Below, piece by piece: positions 1 through 6,512 of a stretch of DNA of 20,808 nucleotides (the first letter of the stretch is position 1; each line of letters begins with the position of its first letter). The notes beneath the pieces are model-generated. The model searched no databases and was not told where the DNA came from. It saw nothing but the letters and a program-made list of their open reading frames with translations. The stretch comes from UBA5216 sp963924885 (lineage in GTDB: Bacteria > Pseudomonadota > Gammaproteobacteria > Burkholderiales > SG8-41). The position numbers and the translations under genes were made by a program. Location: NCBI GenBank assembly GCA_963924885.1, contig CAWUUY010000316.1:1-20808 (forward strand), given 5' to 3'.

Positions 1-24
1 ATCAAGACCCGGCGGCTGGTCGCT

Positions 25-387
25 TCAACCAGCGACGATTATCGTGAGCAGTTGCTTGGGTTGGTGGCTATTTGATGCAATTGCCCTGGTTTTCAACCGC
101 GCCCGGCCGATCTCCCCGCCACAGTCGATGCAGATGCCGTAACTGCCGTCGCCGATGCGCGAAAGCGCAGCCTCAATTTCCTGCAATTCCTGCCTTTCGC
201 GGGTCGCCATCACCAAGTCCATTACGGCAACTACGTCGGCGGGGACATCATCTTCGGTGATCTTCGTCTGGTTAGCGGAATCGAGGCGTTCGCCCGAGGC
301 GGCGATTTTTTCGCGCACCTCGCCGAGCAAATGCTGGCGTTGCGCTTGCAGCAGCGCGTTGAATTCAAAACAGTATATGTTGGCCAT
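25..387 (-). CDS. DksA/TraR-family zinc-finger protein with aberrant C-terminus
   Basis: The 120-residue product resembles small DksA/TraR proteins, which bind RNA polymerase through its secondary channel and alter initiation. The sequence shows a helical N-terminal half, a DDVPADVV-type acidic segment near residues 46-53, a charged coiled-coil-like stretch (61-78) and the first half of the C4 zinc finger, YGICIDCG, with Cys86 and Cys89. In the family a second CxxC follows about 17 residues later; here the tail after ARLKT (about residue 101) is unrelated and has no cysteine. One reading frame over, the segment where the second pair should lie holds a single Cys followed by a stop, so a frameshift plus a further lesion is possible. 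Family membership is fairly secure. Whether the protein folds and binds zinc is doubtful, so it may be a pseudogene. Confidence 0.65.
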   Translation of the reverse strand: MANIYCFEFNALLQAQRQHLLGEVREKIAASGERLDSANQTKITEDDVPADVVAVMDLVMATRERQELQEIEAALSRIGDGSYGICIDCGGEIGRARLKTRAIASNSHQPKQLLTIIVAG

Positions 388-515
388 GATTGACGCATTC
401 CGAGAGTGGCGAAATTTTGCTGCAGCTTCTGAACCGTGGGGTCGTTTGACTTAAATCAGCCAAAGATGACAGCCGCAGGCGATTGGGCGAATCTGCACGG
501 CGCACAGTCAACTCT

Positions 516-906
516 CTATTCCGTCGTTTTGCCGTCGAAGTGCTCGCTGTCGGCCTCCGCTTCGGCGCGGGTATGGTGGACGACGCCATCCCGATGATTC
601 GGCGGCGCATAGAGCGCATAAAGCTTCAGTGGAACACTGCTGGTATTGATGATGTTGTGCTTCGTCCCGGCCGGTACGACAACCGCGAAGCCAGCGCGGC
701 GCCGTCCGAACGCCATCGAGAACCGCCTCACCAGTCCCCTCCTCGACGCGAAAGAACTGGTCGAGCTTGTGCACTTCCGCACCGATCTCCTCTTTGGGCT
801 TTAACGCCATGACGACGAGTTGGCAGTGCTTTGCCGTGTAAAGCACCCGGCGAAATTCTTCATTTTTCACGGCGAGTCCCTCGATGTCTTTTACGAAGCC
901 TTTCAT
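516..906 (-). pseudogene. Cupin-domain protein, frameshifted
   Basis: Two overlapping minus-strand frames join into one small cupin. The first frame, from ATG at 906, gives MKGFVKDIEGLAVKNEEF... through EVHKLDQFFRVEEGTGEAVLDGVRTA. The second, after about position 700, continues RAGFAVVVPAGTKHNIINT...KLYALYAPPNHRDGVVHHT and stops at 516. Together they give about 130 residues, the usual length of these single-domain cupins, with both half-motifs of the beta-barrel: the H-x-D/Q...E set in the first frame and PAGTKHNIINT in the second. The junction lies near 698-702 and equals one extra or two missing bases. Small cupins of this type are of unclear function, often sugar- or metal-binding. It is either a recent pseudogene, since the remaining sequence is otherwise undecayed, or a sequencing error. 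Confidence 0.8.
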
Positions 907-1498
907 GGCAATTCCTTCGCAGTTTGTCTGTTGCTGAGGACTCTGGGTTGCATCACTTTATCCGGCGGTCTTTGCGGCGCCCCATGACATTGCGCTAGCA
1001 TGCTCTCGGGTGTTGTCGGGGTAGCGAGTTGGCGCGTCTCACCCGTGCCCGCATTCGTCAGCTGCTGCATTAGGAAGGGCGATAATGATTTCAGAGAAAA
1101 GAGTACAAAATTATAGCGCGAGGTGCCGTTAGGGCCTTTCGCACCATTCCCCGGCTGGTGGCCTTGTATGATTTGCCAACGGCCAATTTCTGGCATGGGC
1201 TATGACCGGTTAGGGTCGTTTGCGGCCGTAGCCAGAAGTAGGAAGCAGTCATTCGGACAGACTTTCGCGCCTACGACCGCTGACCGCCACGTTGCAGCCG
1301 TTCGTCTCGCTGATCGCCAACGGCTGCTCAGGCCGACAAGCCGTCATTGCGCGTCACTACTTTTACTGTCCGGAGTTGGCCGACTGCGGTGATAACCGCC
1401 GACTTTCCGATTTACGCACACTTGCTGTTGGCGTGCCTTGCTGGGCCGGGCTGTACTTATCGTTCGATGAGATTTAAGAATCTCACACAAACAATTAG
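907..1498. other. Gene-free stretch of about 590 bp
   Basis: No open frame here looks like a protein. The longest minus-strand frame (903-1196) has no recognisable motif, and the short plus-strand frames (1123-1476) are rich in Arg, Ser and Cys, as expected of non-coding GC-rich DNA. A TATAAT-like hexamer on the minus strand (1110-1115) could belong to the cupin gene, but I see no matching -35. A 6-bp stem (1469-1474 with 1479-1484) lies just past the cobA stop but has no T-tract, so I do not call a terminator. The part from about 1195 to 1290 has the look of a decayed dispersed intergenic repeat. Confidence 0.5.
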
Positions 1499-2278
1499 TT
1501 ATTGCGCTACGGGTGCCCGCTGCGGCGCTGCGTTCAGGGGCCACTCACAGTCCTCGGCAATGATGTCGGCGTACACGTCGCCCACCATCACGAGCGCGGG
1601 GCCGTCACCCACTTGCCGCGCTGCTATGAGCAAAGTCCCGACGTCGGCACGCAGGATTTTGCGCCGATCGTGCTGACCGCTGGACGCGTTTTCAATTATC
1701 ACCACCGGACGCGACGCCAGCACGCCATTGGCGATCAACGCGGCGCTGACGGCTTGCGCTTCGCCCGCCGCCATGTAGAGCACTGCTGTGTCGGCGGCGG
1801 CGGCGGCTTTGGCCCATTCGTTTTGTTTGCTGCCCGCGGCCTCGCGGGGGGTGGCGAACACCACGCTGCGCGCCATGGCACGGCGCGTGAGTGAACATTG
1901 CAGGTCGGCGCTGGCGGCAAAGGCGGCGCTAATGCCAGGCACGATGTACAAGGTAATACCCGCTTGCAATAACGCTTCGATTTCTTCGTGCGCGCGGCCG
2001 AACAACATGGGGTCGCCGCCTTTCAAGCGCACCACCGTCTGGTGTTTTTTTGCGGCATCGATCAACTGTTTGTTGATAAAACGCTGCGCCGTAGAATGTT
2101 TGCCACTGCGCTTGCCCACGGCGATTTTGACGGCGCGGGTGGCCAGCGCGAGGGTTTCGGGGTGCACCAGCGCGTCGTGAAACACGATGTCGGCGCGTTC
2201 GAGCAGCCGTGCGGCGCGCAGCGTGAGCAGGTCTGGTGCGCCGGGGCCTGCGCCTACTAGGTGGACGGTGCCAGTCAT
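1499..2278 (-). CDS. cobA: Uroporphyrinogen-III C-methyltransferase (SUMT)
   Basis: This enzyme transfers two methyl groups from S-adenosylmethionine to uroporphyrinogen III, giving precorrin-2, the precursor of siroheme and of cobalamin. The 259-residue product is a stand-alone methyltransferase. It has the N-terminal SAM-binding motif VHLVGAGPGAPDLLTLRA, the RLKGGDPMLFGRAHEE motif near the middle, and PGISAAFAAS. It lacks the dehydrogenase/ferrochelatase half of a full CysG, so precorrin-2 oxidation and iron insertion must be done by another protein. It sits downstream of cysI and DUF934 on the same strand, which fits supply of siroheme to the sulfite reductase. The start ATG at 2278 is flanked by a 6-bp inverted repeat (2269-2274 with 2280-2285), and no strong ribosome binding site is visible at normal spacing. 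Confidence 0.92.
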   Translation of the reverse strand: MTGTVHLVGAGPGAPDLLTLRAARLLERADIVFHDALVHPETLALATRAVKIAVGKRSGKHSTAQRFINKQLIDAAKKHQTVVRLKGGDPMLFGRAHEEIEALLQAGITLYIVPGISAAFAASADLQCSLTRRAMARSVVFATPREAAGSKQNEWAKAAAAADTAVLYMAAGEAQAVSAALIANGVLASRPVVIIENASSGQHDRRKILRADVGTLLIAARQVGDGPALVMVGDVYADIIAEDCEWPLNAAPQRAPVAQ

Positions 2279-2351
2279 GCTGGCATGCTACGATGAAACT
2301 CCTGCCCTTTCAGAGGCAAGGGCACACTTGGAGCGGAGCAGAAGGTTGGAA

Positions 2352-2391
2352 TGGGGGTGGGGTTATGCGCGCCGCTTTTACCCCACCCCCA
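2352..2391. repeat. 12-bp perfect inverted repeat
   Basis: The 12 bases TGGGGGTGGGGT (2352-2363) are matched exactly by their reverse complement at 2380-2391, with a 16-nt loop. It lies in the DUF934-cobA gap immediately before a second GC-rich hairpin. Such paired GC-rich stems are typical of REP-like dispersed intergenic elements, but copy number cannot be seen from one window. Confidence 0.6.
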
Positions 2392-2397
2392 CCCTAG

Positions 2398-2418
2398 CCC
2401 TCCCCCTGAAGGGGAGGG
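2398..2418. repeat. GC-rich hairpin, REP-like
   Basis: CCCTCCCC (2398-2405) and GGGGAGGG (2411-2418) form a perfect 8-bp stem with a 5-nt loop, CTGAA. It is downstream of the DUF934 stop at 2436 in its direction of reading. It could slow or protect the transcript end, but there is no T-tract, so an intrinsic terminator is not claimed. Confidence 0.55.
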
Positions 2419-2435
2419 GATTTCTTGGTTTGTGG

Positions 2436-2981
2436 TTACCACGGACTTAACGCATTGACCGCAGGCTTGCTCGCCACGCGCGCCGCACCCAACCGCACGC
2501 CATCATCAATCGCCGGCTGATACGGCGCGGTGAAATCGCTGAACGCGGTGAGCGCGACTTGCGCGTCCTGATCGGCGCGCAGCGCAAACGCATCAAAGCC
2601 GCAGCGGGTCATGTAGAACAACTGGTCGCGCTGCACGTCACCCACCGCGCGCAGCTCGCCTTTCCAGCCCAAGCGGCGCAACAGGCGCGCGATGGAATAG
2701 CCGCGGCCATCAGTGAATTTCGGAAAACGCACGGCAATCAGCACGAGCTTGTCGAAATCCGCCGCCAGCACGCGCGCGTCTTCGGTGTTTTCGAGCAGTA
2801 CGCCGTTTTTGCCGCTGCGCTGGCTTAGCTGCGCGCGCTGTTCAACCCAGATCGCCAGCGGCACAATCCAGTCGCCGGTCAGCGGCACCATCGGTACATT
2901 TGGCGGGCCACCTTCGGCCGCCGGCTCAAGTAGTTGCCAGTTGTCGGGCGCGATGCGCTTGTTTTTTATCAGAGTCGCCAT
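2436..2981 (-). CDS. DUF934 protein, sulfite-reduction partner
   Basis: The DUF934 family (COG3749) is found almost always beside the CysI-type sulfite reductase in proteobacteria and is taken to assist sulfite reduction, but its biochemical role is not established. I place the start at 2981 (MATLIKNKRIAPDNW) rather than 30 bases upstream, because the extra residues MALNPLKSIS read out of the cysI tail. The family core FPKFTDGRGYSIARLLRRLG...GELRAVGDVQRDQLFYMTRCGFDAFALR is intact. The 181-residue product has a C-terminal extension after the usual F/Y-Q ending (FTAPYQPAIDDGVRL...). The gene overlaps the 3' end of cysI by 56 bp, so the two are probably translationally coupled. Confidence 0.88.
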   Translation of the reverse strand: MATLIKNKRIAPDNWQLLEPAAEGGPPNVPMVPLTGDWIVPLAIWVEQRAQLSQRSGKNGVLLENTEDARVLAADFDKLVLIAVRFPKFTDGRGYSIARLLRRLGWKGELRAVGDVQRDQLFYMTRCGFDAFALRADQDAQVALTAFSDFTAPYQPAIDDGVRLGAARVASKPAVNALSPW

Positions 2982-4626
2982 AGATATGCTTTTTAAAGGG
3001 TTCAATGCCAAGGCGCTGCACCACGTCGATGAAACGTTCTTCGGGTGCGTCGCGGTGTTCTAGGTAGTACGTAATCAGTTGCTCCACCACATCGGGCACT
3101 TCGGCGCGCGCGAACGACGGGCCGATCACTTTGCCGAGCGCGGCGCTGTTGCCCTGCGCGCCGCCGATGGAAATTTGATACCACTCTTCGCCGTTTTTAT
3201 CGACGCCAAGGATGCCGATATGGCCGATATGATGATGGCCGCAGGAGTTCATGCAGCCCGAGATGTTCAAATCCAGCTCGCCGACATCATGCACGTAGTC
3301 GATGTTGTCGAAACGCTCGGTGATGGCCAGCGCTACCGGGATCGACACGGCATTGGCGAGCGAACAAAAGTCGCCGCCGGGGCAGGCGATGATGTTGGTG
3401 ATCATGCCGATGTTGGGCGTGGCGAATCCGAGCGCCTTGGCCTCGCGCCACAGCGCGTGCAGTTCGCGCTGCTCGACATCCGGCAGCACCACGTTTTGCT
3501 CGTGCGTCACGCGCAGCTCGCTGAAGCTGTAGCGATCGGCGAGTTCGGCAATGGCTTCGAGTTGCGCGTCGGTTACATCACCCGGCGGCACGCCGCCGCG
3601 CTTTAACGACAGCGTAACCGCCGCGTAGCCCGGCGCCTTGTGCGCCTGCACGTTGCGGCCATGCCAGCGCGCGAACGCGGGTTCGGCATCCAGATAGGTT
3701 TGCAACTCGGAATCTTTTTTCGGCAGCGCGCGATACGGCGGTGTAGTGAAGCGCGCGGCAATGCCATCGACGATTTCGCGCGTCAGCGTGCCGGGGCCAT
3801 CGACCAGTTGCGCCCATTCGGCTTCGACTTCATCGCGATACACCGGCAGCGTGCGCTCTTTCACCAGAATTTTGATGCGCGCCTTGTACAAGTTATCACG
3901 GCGACCATAAAGGTTGTAGACGCGCAGCACGGCTTCCAGATACGTCAGCAGATGTTTCCACGGCAGAAACTCGCGGATTACCTTGCCGATGATCGGCGTG
4001 CGCCCCATGCCGCCGCCGACGACGACTTTGAAGCCCACTTCGCCCTGCGCATTGCGCGCAGCCTGTAGCCCGATGTCGTGGAGTTGTATGGCAGCACGGT
4101 CTTCGGTGGCACCCGACACGGCAATCTTGAATTTGCGCGGCAAAAACGCGAACTCCGGATGAAACGTCGACCATTGGCGCAGCACTTCCGTCCACACCAG
4201 CGGGTTGACGATTTCGTCGGCCGCCACACCCGCGAAGTGGTCGGTGGTGATATTGCGGATGCAATTGCCGCTGGTTTGCACGGCGTGCATTTCCACCTTG
4301 GCGAGATCGGCGAGGATGTCCGGCACCTCGGCGAGCTTCGGCCAGTTGAACTGGATGTTCTGCCGCGTGCTGAAGTGGCCGTAGCCGCGGTCGTACTTGC
4401 GCGCGATGTGCGCGAACATGCGCACCTGCGCCGACGACAACATGCCGTAGGGCACGGCCACTCGCAGCATCGGCGCGTGTTTTTGCACATACAGCCCGTT
4501 TTGCAGGCGCAGCGGGCGGAAATCGTCTTCGGGCAGCGTGCCCGCCAGAAAACGCCGGGTCTGGTCGCGGAACTGCGCCACCCGTTCGGCCACGATGCGC
4601 TGGTCTATGTCGTCGTATCGATACAT
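2926..4626 (-). CDS. cysI: Sulfite reductase hemoprotein (CysI-type nitrite/sulfite reductase)
   Basis: This siroheme and [4Fe-4S] enzyme reduces sulfite to sulfide with six electrons in assimilatory sulfur metabolism. The 566-residue product has the two-fold repeated ferredoxin-like and siroheme domains. Cluster ligands are visible as C-x5-C (Cys415, Cys421 in ACPGGDFC) and C-x3-C (Cys458, Cys462 in SGCMNSCG). N-terminal siroheme-pocket motifs include YGHFSTRQNIQFNW and QTSGNCIRNITTD. No flavoprotein subunit (CysJ) is nearby; betaproteobacterial enzymes of this type generally use another electron donor. It reads divergently from cysB, which presumably controls it. Upstream of the ATG the DNA is A/T-rich and has no recognisable Shine-Dalgarno sequence. 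The 3' end overlaps the DUF934 gene. Confidence 0.93.
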   Translation of the reverse strand: MYRYDDIDQRIVAERVAQFRDQTRRFLAGTLPEDDFRPLRLQNGLYVQKHAPMLRVAVPYGMLSSAQVRMFAHIARKYDRGYGHFSTRQNIQFNWPKLAEVPDILADLAKVEMHAVQTSGNCIRNITTDHFAGVAADEIVNPLVWTEVLRQWSTFHPEFAFLPRKFKIAVSGATEDRAAIQLHDIGLQAARNAQGEVGFKVVVGGGMGRTPIIGKVIREFLPWKHLLTYLEAVLRVYNLYGRRDNLYKARIKILVKERTLPVYRDEVEAEWAQLVDGPGTLTREIVDGIAARFTTPPYRALPKKDSELQTYLDAEPAFARWHGRNVQAHKAPGYAAVTLSLKRGGVPPGDVTDAQLEAIAELADRYSFSELRVTHEQNVVLPDVEQRELHALWREAKALGFATPNIGMITNIIACPGGDFCSLANAVSIPVALAITERFDNIDYVHDVGELDLNISGCMNSCGHHHIGHIGILGVDKNGEEWYQISIGGAQGNSAALGKVIGPSFARAEVPDVVEQLITYYLEHRDAPEERFIDVVQRLGIEPFKKHIYGDSDKKQAHRARQLATT

Positions 4627-4697
4627 AATTATAAGTATTTGTTTTTAAAAAGCTTATTTAAAATCCCCACCGGGACTTGCTGCAGGTAAAAGCCGGG

Positions 4698-4726
4698 TTG
4701 CGATATTCGCCCAAGCCACATATGAT
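4698..4726 (+). promoter_or_regulatory. Candidate cysB promoter
   Basis: TTGCGA (4698-4703) and TATGAT (4721-4726) are separated by 17 bp, close to the sigma-70 consensus, and would start transcription about 35 bases before the cysB ATG. The shared 140-bp cysI-cysB gap also holds the dyad GAAT-ATTT-ATTC (about 4733-4744), a possible LysR-type contact site. No strong promoter is evident for cysI itself, which fits activator-dependent expression. Confidence 0.5.
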
Positions 4727-4767
4727 GTAAACGAATATTTATTCACATTGATATCTGTTTTTGGAAT

Positions 4768-5730
4768 ATGAATCTCCAGCAGCTACGTGCCGTTCACGAA
4801 ACCGCCCGCCATCAGTTCAACCTCACGCTGGTGGCCGAGGCGTTGCATACCACGCAGCCCGCGATCAGCCGCCAGATCCGCGAGATTGAAGATGAACTCG
4901 GCGTGGAGATTTTTGCTCGCAGCGGCAAGCGGCTGACCGGCCACACGGCGGCGGGGCGCGACATCGCGGTGATCGTCGAGCGCTTGCTGCAAGAACAAAC
5001 CAATCTGCGCACCGCCGCCGCCGATTTCAAAAGCCGCGACGCGGGCGAGCTGGTGGTCGCCACCACGCACACGCAGGCGCGCTACGCGCTGCCGCGCGTG
5101 GTGGCGCAGTTCAGGCGGAAATTCCCGCAAGTAAAGCTTGCGTTCCATCAGGCCGAACCGCAACGCATCGTTGATGCCGTGCGCAACGGCGACGCCGACA
5201 TCGGCATCGCCACCGAATCACTGGCGCGCGCCACGGACCTGCTGAGTTTTCCGTGCTACACATGGAATCACGTAGTCGTTGCGGCGCCGGATCATCCACT
5301 GGCGGGTGTCAAGCGACCCACGCTGCAAGACCTTGCGCGGTATCCGATCGTGACCTACGAAGTGATCTTCACCGGTCGCCCGCACATCGACGACGCGTTC
5401 TCGCGCGCCGGCATCACGCCCGACATCGTGCTGACCGCGCTCGACTCCGACGTGATCAAAACCTATGTGCGCGAGGGGCTGGGCATCGGCATCATCGCCG
5501 CGATGGCGTTCGACCCGCGAACCGACAGCGACCTGTGCAGCATCGACGCCTCGCATTTATTCGCCAGCAACATCACCCGGCTGGCGATACGGCGCGGCGT
5601 GGCGCTGCGATCTTTTTGCTATGACTTTATCGAGTTATTCGCGCCGACTTTGACGCGGGCGACGATCATGCATGCACTGCGAGCGGGTGACGATGGCGCG
5701 GTGGGGGCGGCGCGGGAATACAGTATTTAG
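4768..5730 (+). CDS. cysB: LysR-type regulator of sulfur assimilation CysB
   Basis: CysB activates cysteine-biosynthesis genes in response to acetylserine and is antagonised by sulfate, thiosulfate or sulfide. The 320-residue product starts MNLQQLRAVHETARHQFNLT and has the winged helix-turn-helix in residues 1-60 (VAEALHTTQPAISRQIREIEDELG). The ligand residues known from CysB structures are conserved at the same numbers: Thr100 and Thr102 in ATTHTQARYALP, and Thr202 in IFTGR. The stretch HQAEP at 127-131 replaces the more usual HQGSP/HQGNP. It is divergent from cysI, as is usual. The last 14 codons (GDDGAVGAAREYSI) have a degenerate second copy at 5850-5885, beyond a long inverted repeat. Confidence 0.9.
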   Translation: MNLQQLRAVHETARHQFNLTLVAEALHTTQPAISRQIREIEDELGVEIFARSGKRLTGHTAAGRDIAVIVERLLQEQTNLRTAAADFKSRDAGELVVATTHTQARYALPRVVAQFRRKFPQVKLAFHQAEPQRIVDAVRNGDADIGIATESLARATDLLSFPCYTWNHVVVAAPDHPLAGVKRPTLQDLARYPIVTYEVIFTGRPHIDDAFSRAGITPDIVLTALDSDVIKTYVREGLGIGIIAAMAFDPRTDSDLCSIDASHLFASNITRLAIRRGVALRSFCYDFIELFAPTLTRATIMHALRAGDDGAVGAAREYSI

Positions 5731-5851
5731 CCCACGCGCAACCGTAGCGTGCGCTGCGCGCACGACAGCACCGGGGCGTCAATCCACCGCGCTGCGTATG
5801 GCCGCGCGCGGCCGTCGTGCGCATGGCGCACGCTACCCGGTTGCGCGTAGG
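5731..5851. repeat. Long inverted-repeat element behind cysB
   Basis: The arms 5731-5766 and 5814-5851 pair at 32 of 36 positions with a 2-nt bulge, around a 47-nt loop that itself holds the 12-bp palindrome GCCGCGCGCGGC (5801-5812). The arms carry the unit CGCGCAACCG-TAGCGTGCGC. The element begins at the base after the cysB stop codon. Size and structure fit a non-coding MITE- or REP-type dispersed hairpin. It could also end cysB transcripts, although no T-tract follows. Confidence 0.85.
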
Positions 5852-5885
5852 CGACGATGGCGCGGCGCGGGCATACGGCATTTAA
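5850..5885 (+). repeat. Degenerate direct repeat of the cysB 3' end
   Basis: These 36 bases translate as GDDGAARAYGI-stop, against GDDGAVGAAREYSI-stop at the true end of cysB (5686-5730). DNA matches include GACGATGGCGCG and GCGCGGG-ATAC-G-ATTTA. The copy lies directly after the right arm of the long inverted repeat and ends in TAA nine bases before the truncated higB ATG. It appears to be one flank of a duplication produced when the hairpin arrived or by local recombination. Confidence 0.75.
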
Positions 5886-5891
5886 TTTAAA

Positions 5892-6059
5892 ATGGCCTAC
5901 CGCAACGCAAGCATAGTCGCGAACAATCGGCTAGTGTTTAACATCAAGGGAAATGATTACCGGCTCGTCACCGCTGTGCACTACAACCGCTCAATGATGT
6001 TTATCCGCTTTGTCGGCACGCACAACGAATACGACAACATCGACGCCAGCACCGTATGA
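5892..6059 (+). pseudogene. higB: HigB-type toxin remnant, N-terminal half missing
   Basis: The 55-codon frame begins MAYRNASIVANNRLVFNIKGNDYRL and ends VGTHNEYDNIDASTV. This is the C-terminal half of HigB toxins of the COG4680 type, mRNA interferases of about 95-105 residues, including the hallmark RLV-A--Y----FIRFVGTH-EYD-ID. The first 40 to 45 residues are absent: the same frame meets a TAA at 5883-5885 and then the cysB-tail duplication and hairpin element. It ends 10 bases before the antitoxin start, the usual toxin-antitoxin spacing. An ATG is present, but without its N-terminal half the product is unlikely to be an active RNase. It might still bind HigA. Confidence 0.85.
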
Positions 6060-6069
6060 GGAAATGACC

Positions 6070-6444
6070 ATGCAACTACGCCCGATACGAACCAAACGCG
6101 AACACCAGGCCGCGCTCAAGCAAGCCGAGGCGCTGTGGTACGCGCCGGAAGGCTCGGTCAAGGCGGATCAACTGGAAGTGCTGACGCTGCTGATCGAGGC
6201 CTACGAGCGAGAACATTATCCGATTGCCGACCCCGATCCCATCGATTTCCTGCGCCACGTGATGGAGGCACGCGCGCTCGCGCGCAAAGACCTGGAACCC
6301 TATATCGGCTCGCGCGCGCGCGTTGCCGAAGTGCTCAACCGCGTGCGCCCACTCAGTCTTGAAATGATACGCCGGCTCGCGCAAGGATTGCATCTCCCGG
6401 CCGACGTGCTGATTCGCGGCTACGATTTGAAGCGGGCGGCGTAG
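6070..6444 (+). CDS. higA: HigA-type antitoxin / HTH regulator
   Basis: COG5499-type HigA antitoxins neutralise HigB and repress their own operon. The 124-residue product has the family N-terminus (MQLRPIRTKREHQAALKQAEALW), the EVLTLLIEAYEREHYPI-DPDPIDFLRHVMEARALARKDLEPYIGSR core, and a C-terminal helix-turn-helix VAEVLNRVRPLSLEMIRRLAQGLHLPADVLI. I choose ATG 6070, because the GAGGA at 6058-6062 is 7 bases upstream; an ATG at 6064 would be too close. The gene is intact while its toxin is truncated, so it is an orphan antitoxin. Either it is no longer needed or it still acts as a DNA-binding regulator. Its own promoter would normally lie upstream of higB, which has been lost. Confidence 0.85.
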   Translation: MQLRPIRTKREHQAALKQAEALWYAPEGSVKADQLEVLTLLIEAYEREHYPIADPDPIDFLRHVMEARALARKDLEPYIGSRARVAEVLNRVRPLSLEMIRRLAQGLHLPADVLIRGYDLKRAA

Positions 6445-6512
6445 GTGGCATGAGTTCCCGTGCAACAGCAACCGCGCACGCCCGTGCCCGTGCCCTGTTT
6501 AAAAACGCAACC

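Noticed and set aside
903..1196. A 97-codon minus-strand open frame upstream of the cupin remnant
   Set aside because: No recognisable motif, no ribosome binding site, composition like shuffled intergenic DNA, and it overlaps the cupin start.
1123..1476. Short plus-strand frames that could be small proteins
   Set aside because: Arg/Ser/Cys-rich translations without start signals; more like a decayed dispersed repeat.
1499..2278. Full-length trifunctional CysG
   Set aside because: Only the methyltransferase domain is present; the dehydrogenase/ferrochelatase part is missing and there is no frame for it upstream.
2353..2418. G-quadruplex in the G-run region between DUF934 and cobA
   Set aside because: The G-runs are complementary to nearby C-runs and are better explained as inverted repeats; four suitably spaced G-tracts on one strand are not clear.
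5801..5812. 12-bp palindrome as a regulator operator behind cysB
   Set aside because: It lies in the loop of the long inverted repeat and is low-complexity GC alternation, so it is more likely part of that element.
6450..6512. Upstream start for the DUF2059-like protein
   Set aside because: It would put an Ala/Arg-rich tail before an otherwise standard signal peptide, and the upstream ATG lacks a convincing ribosome binding site.
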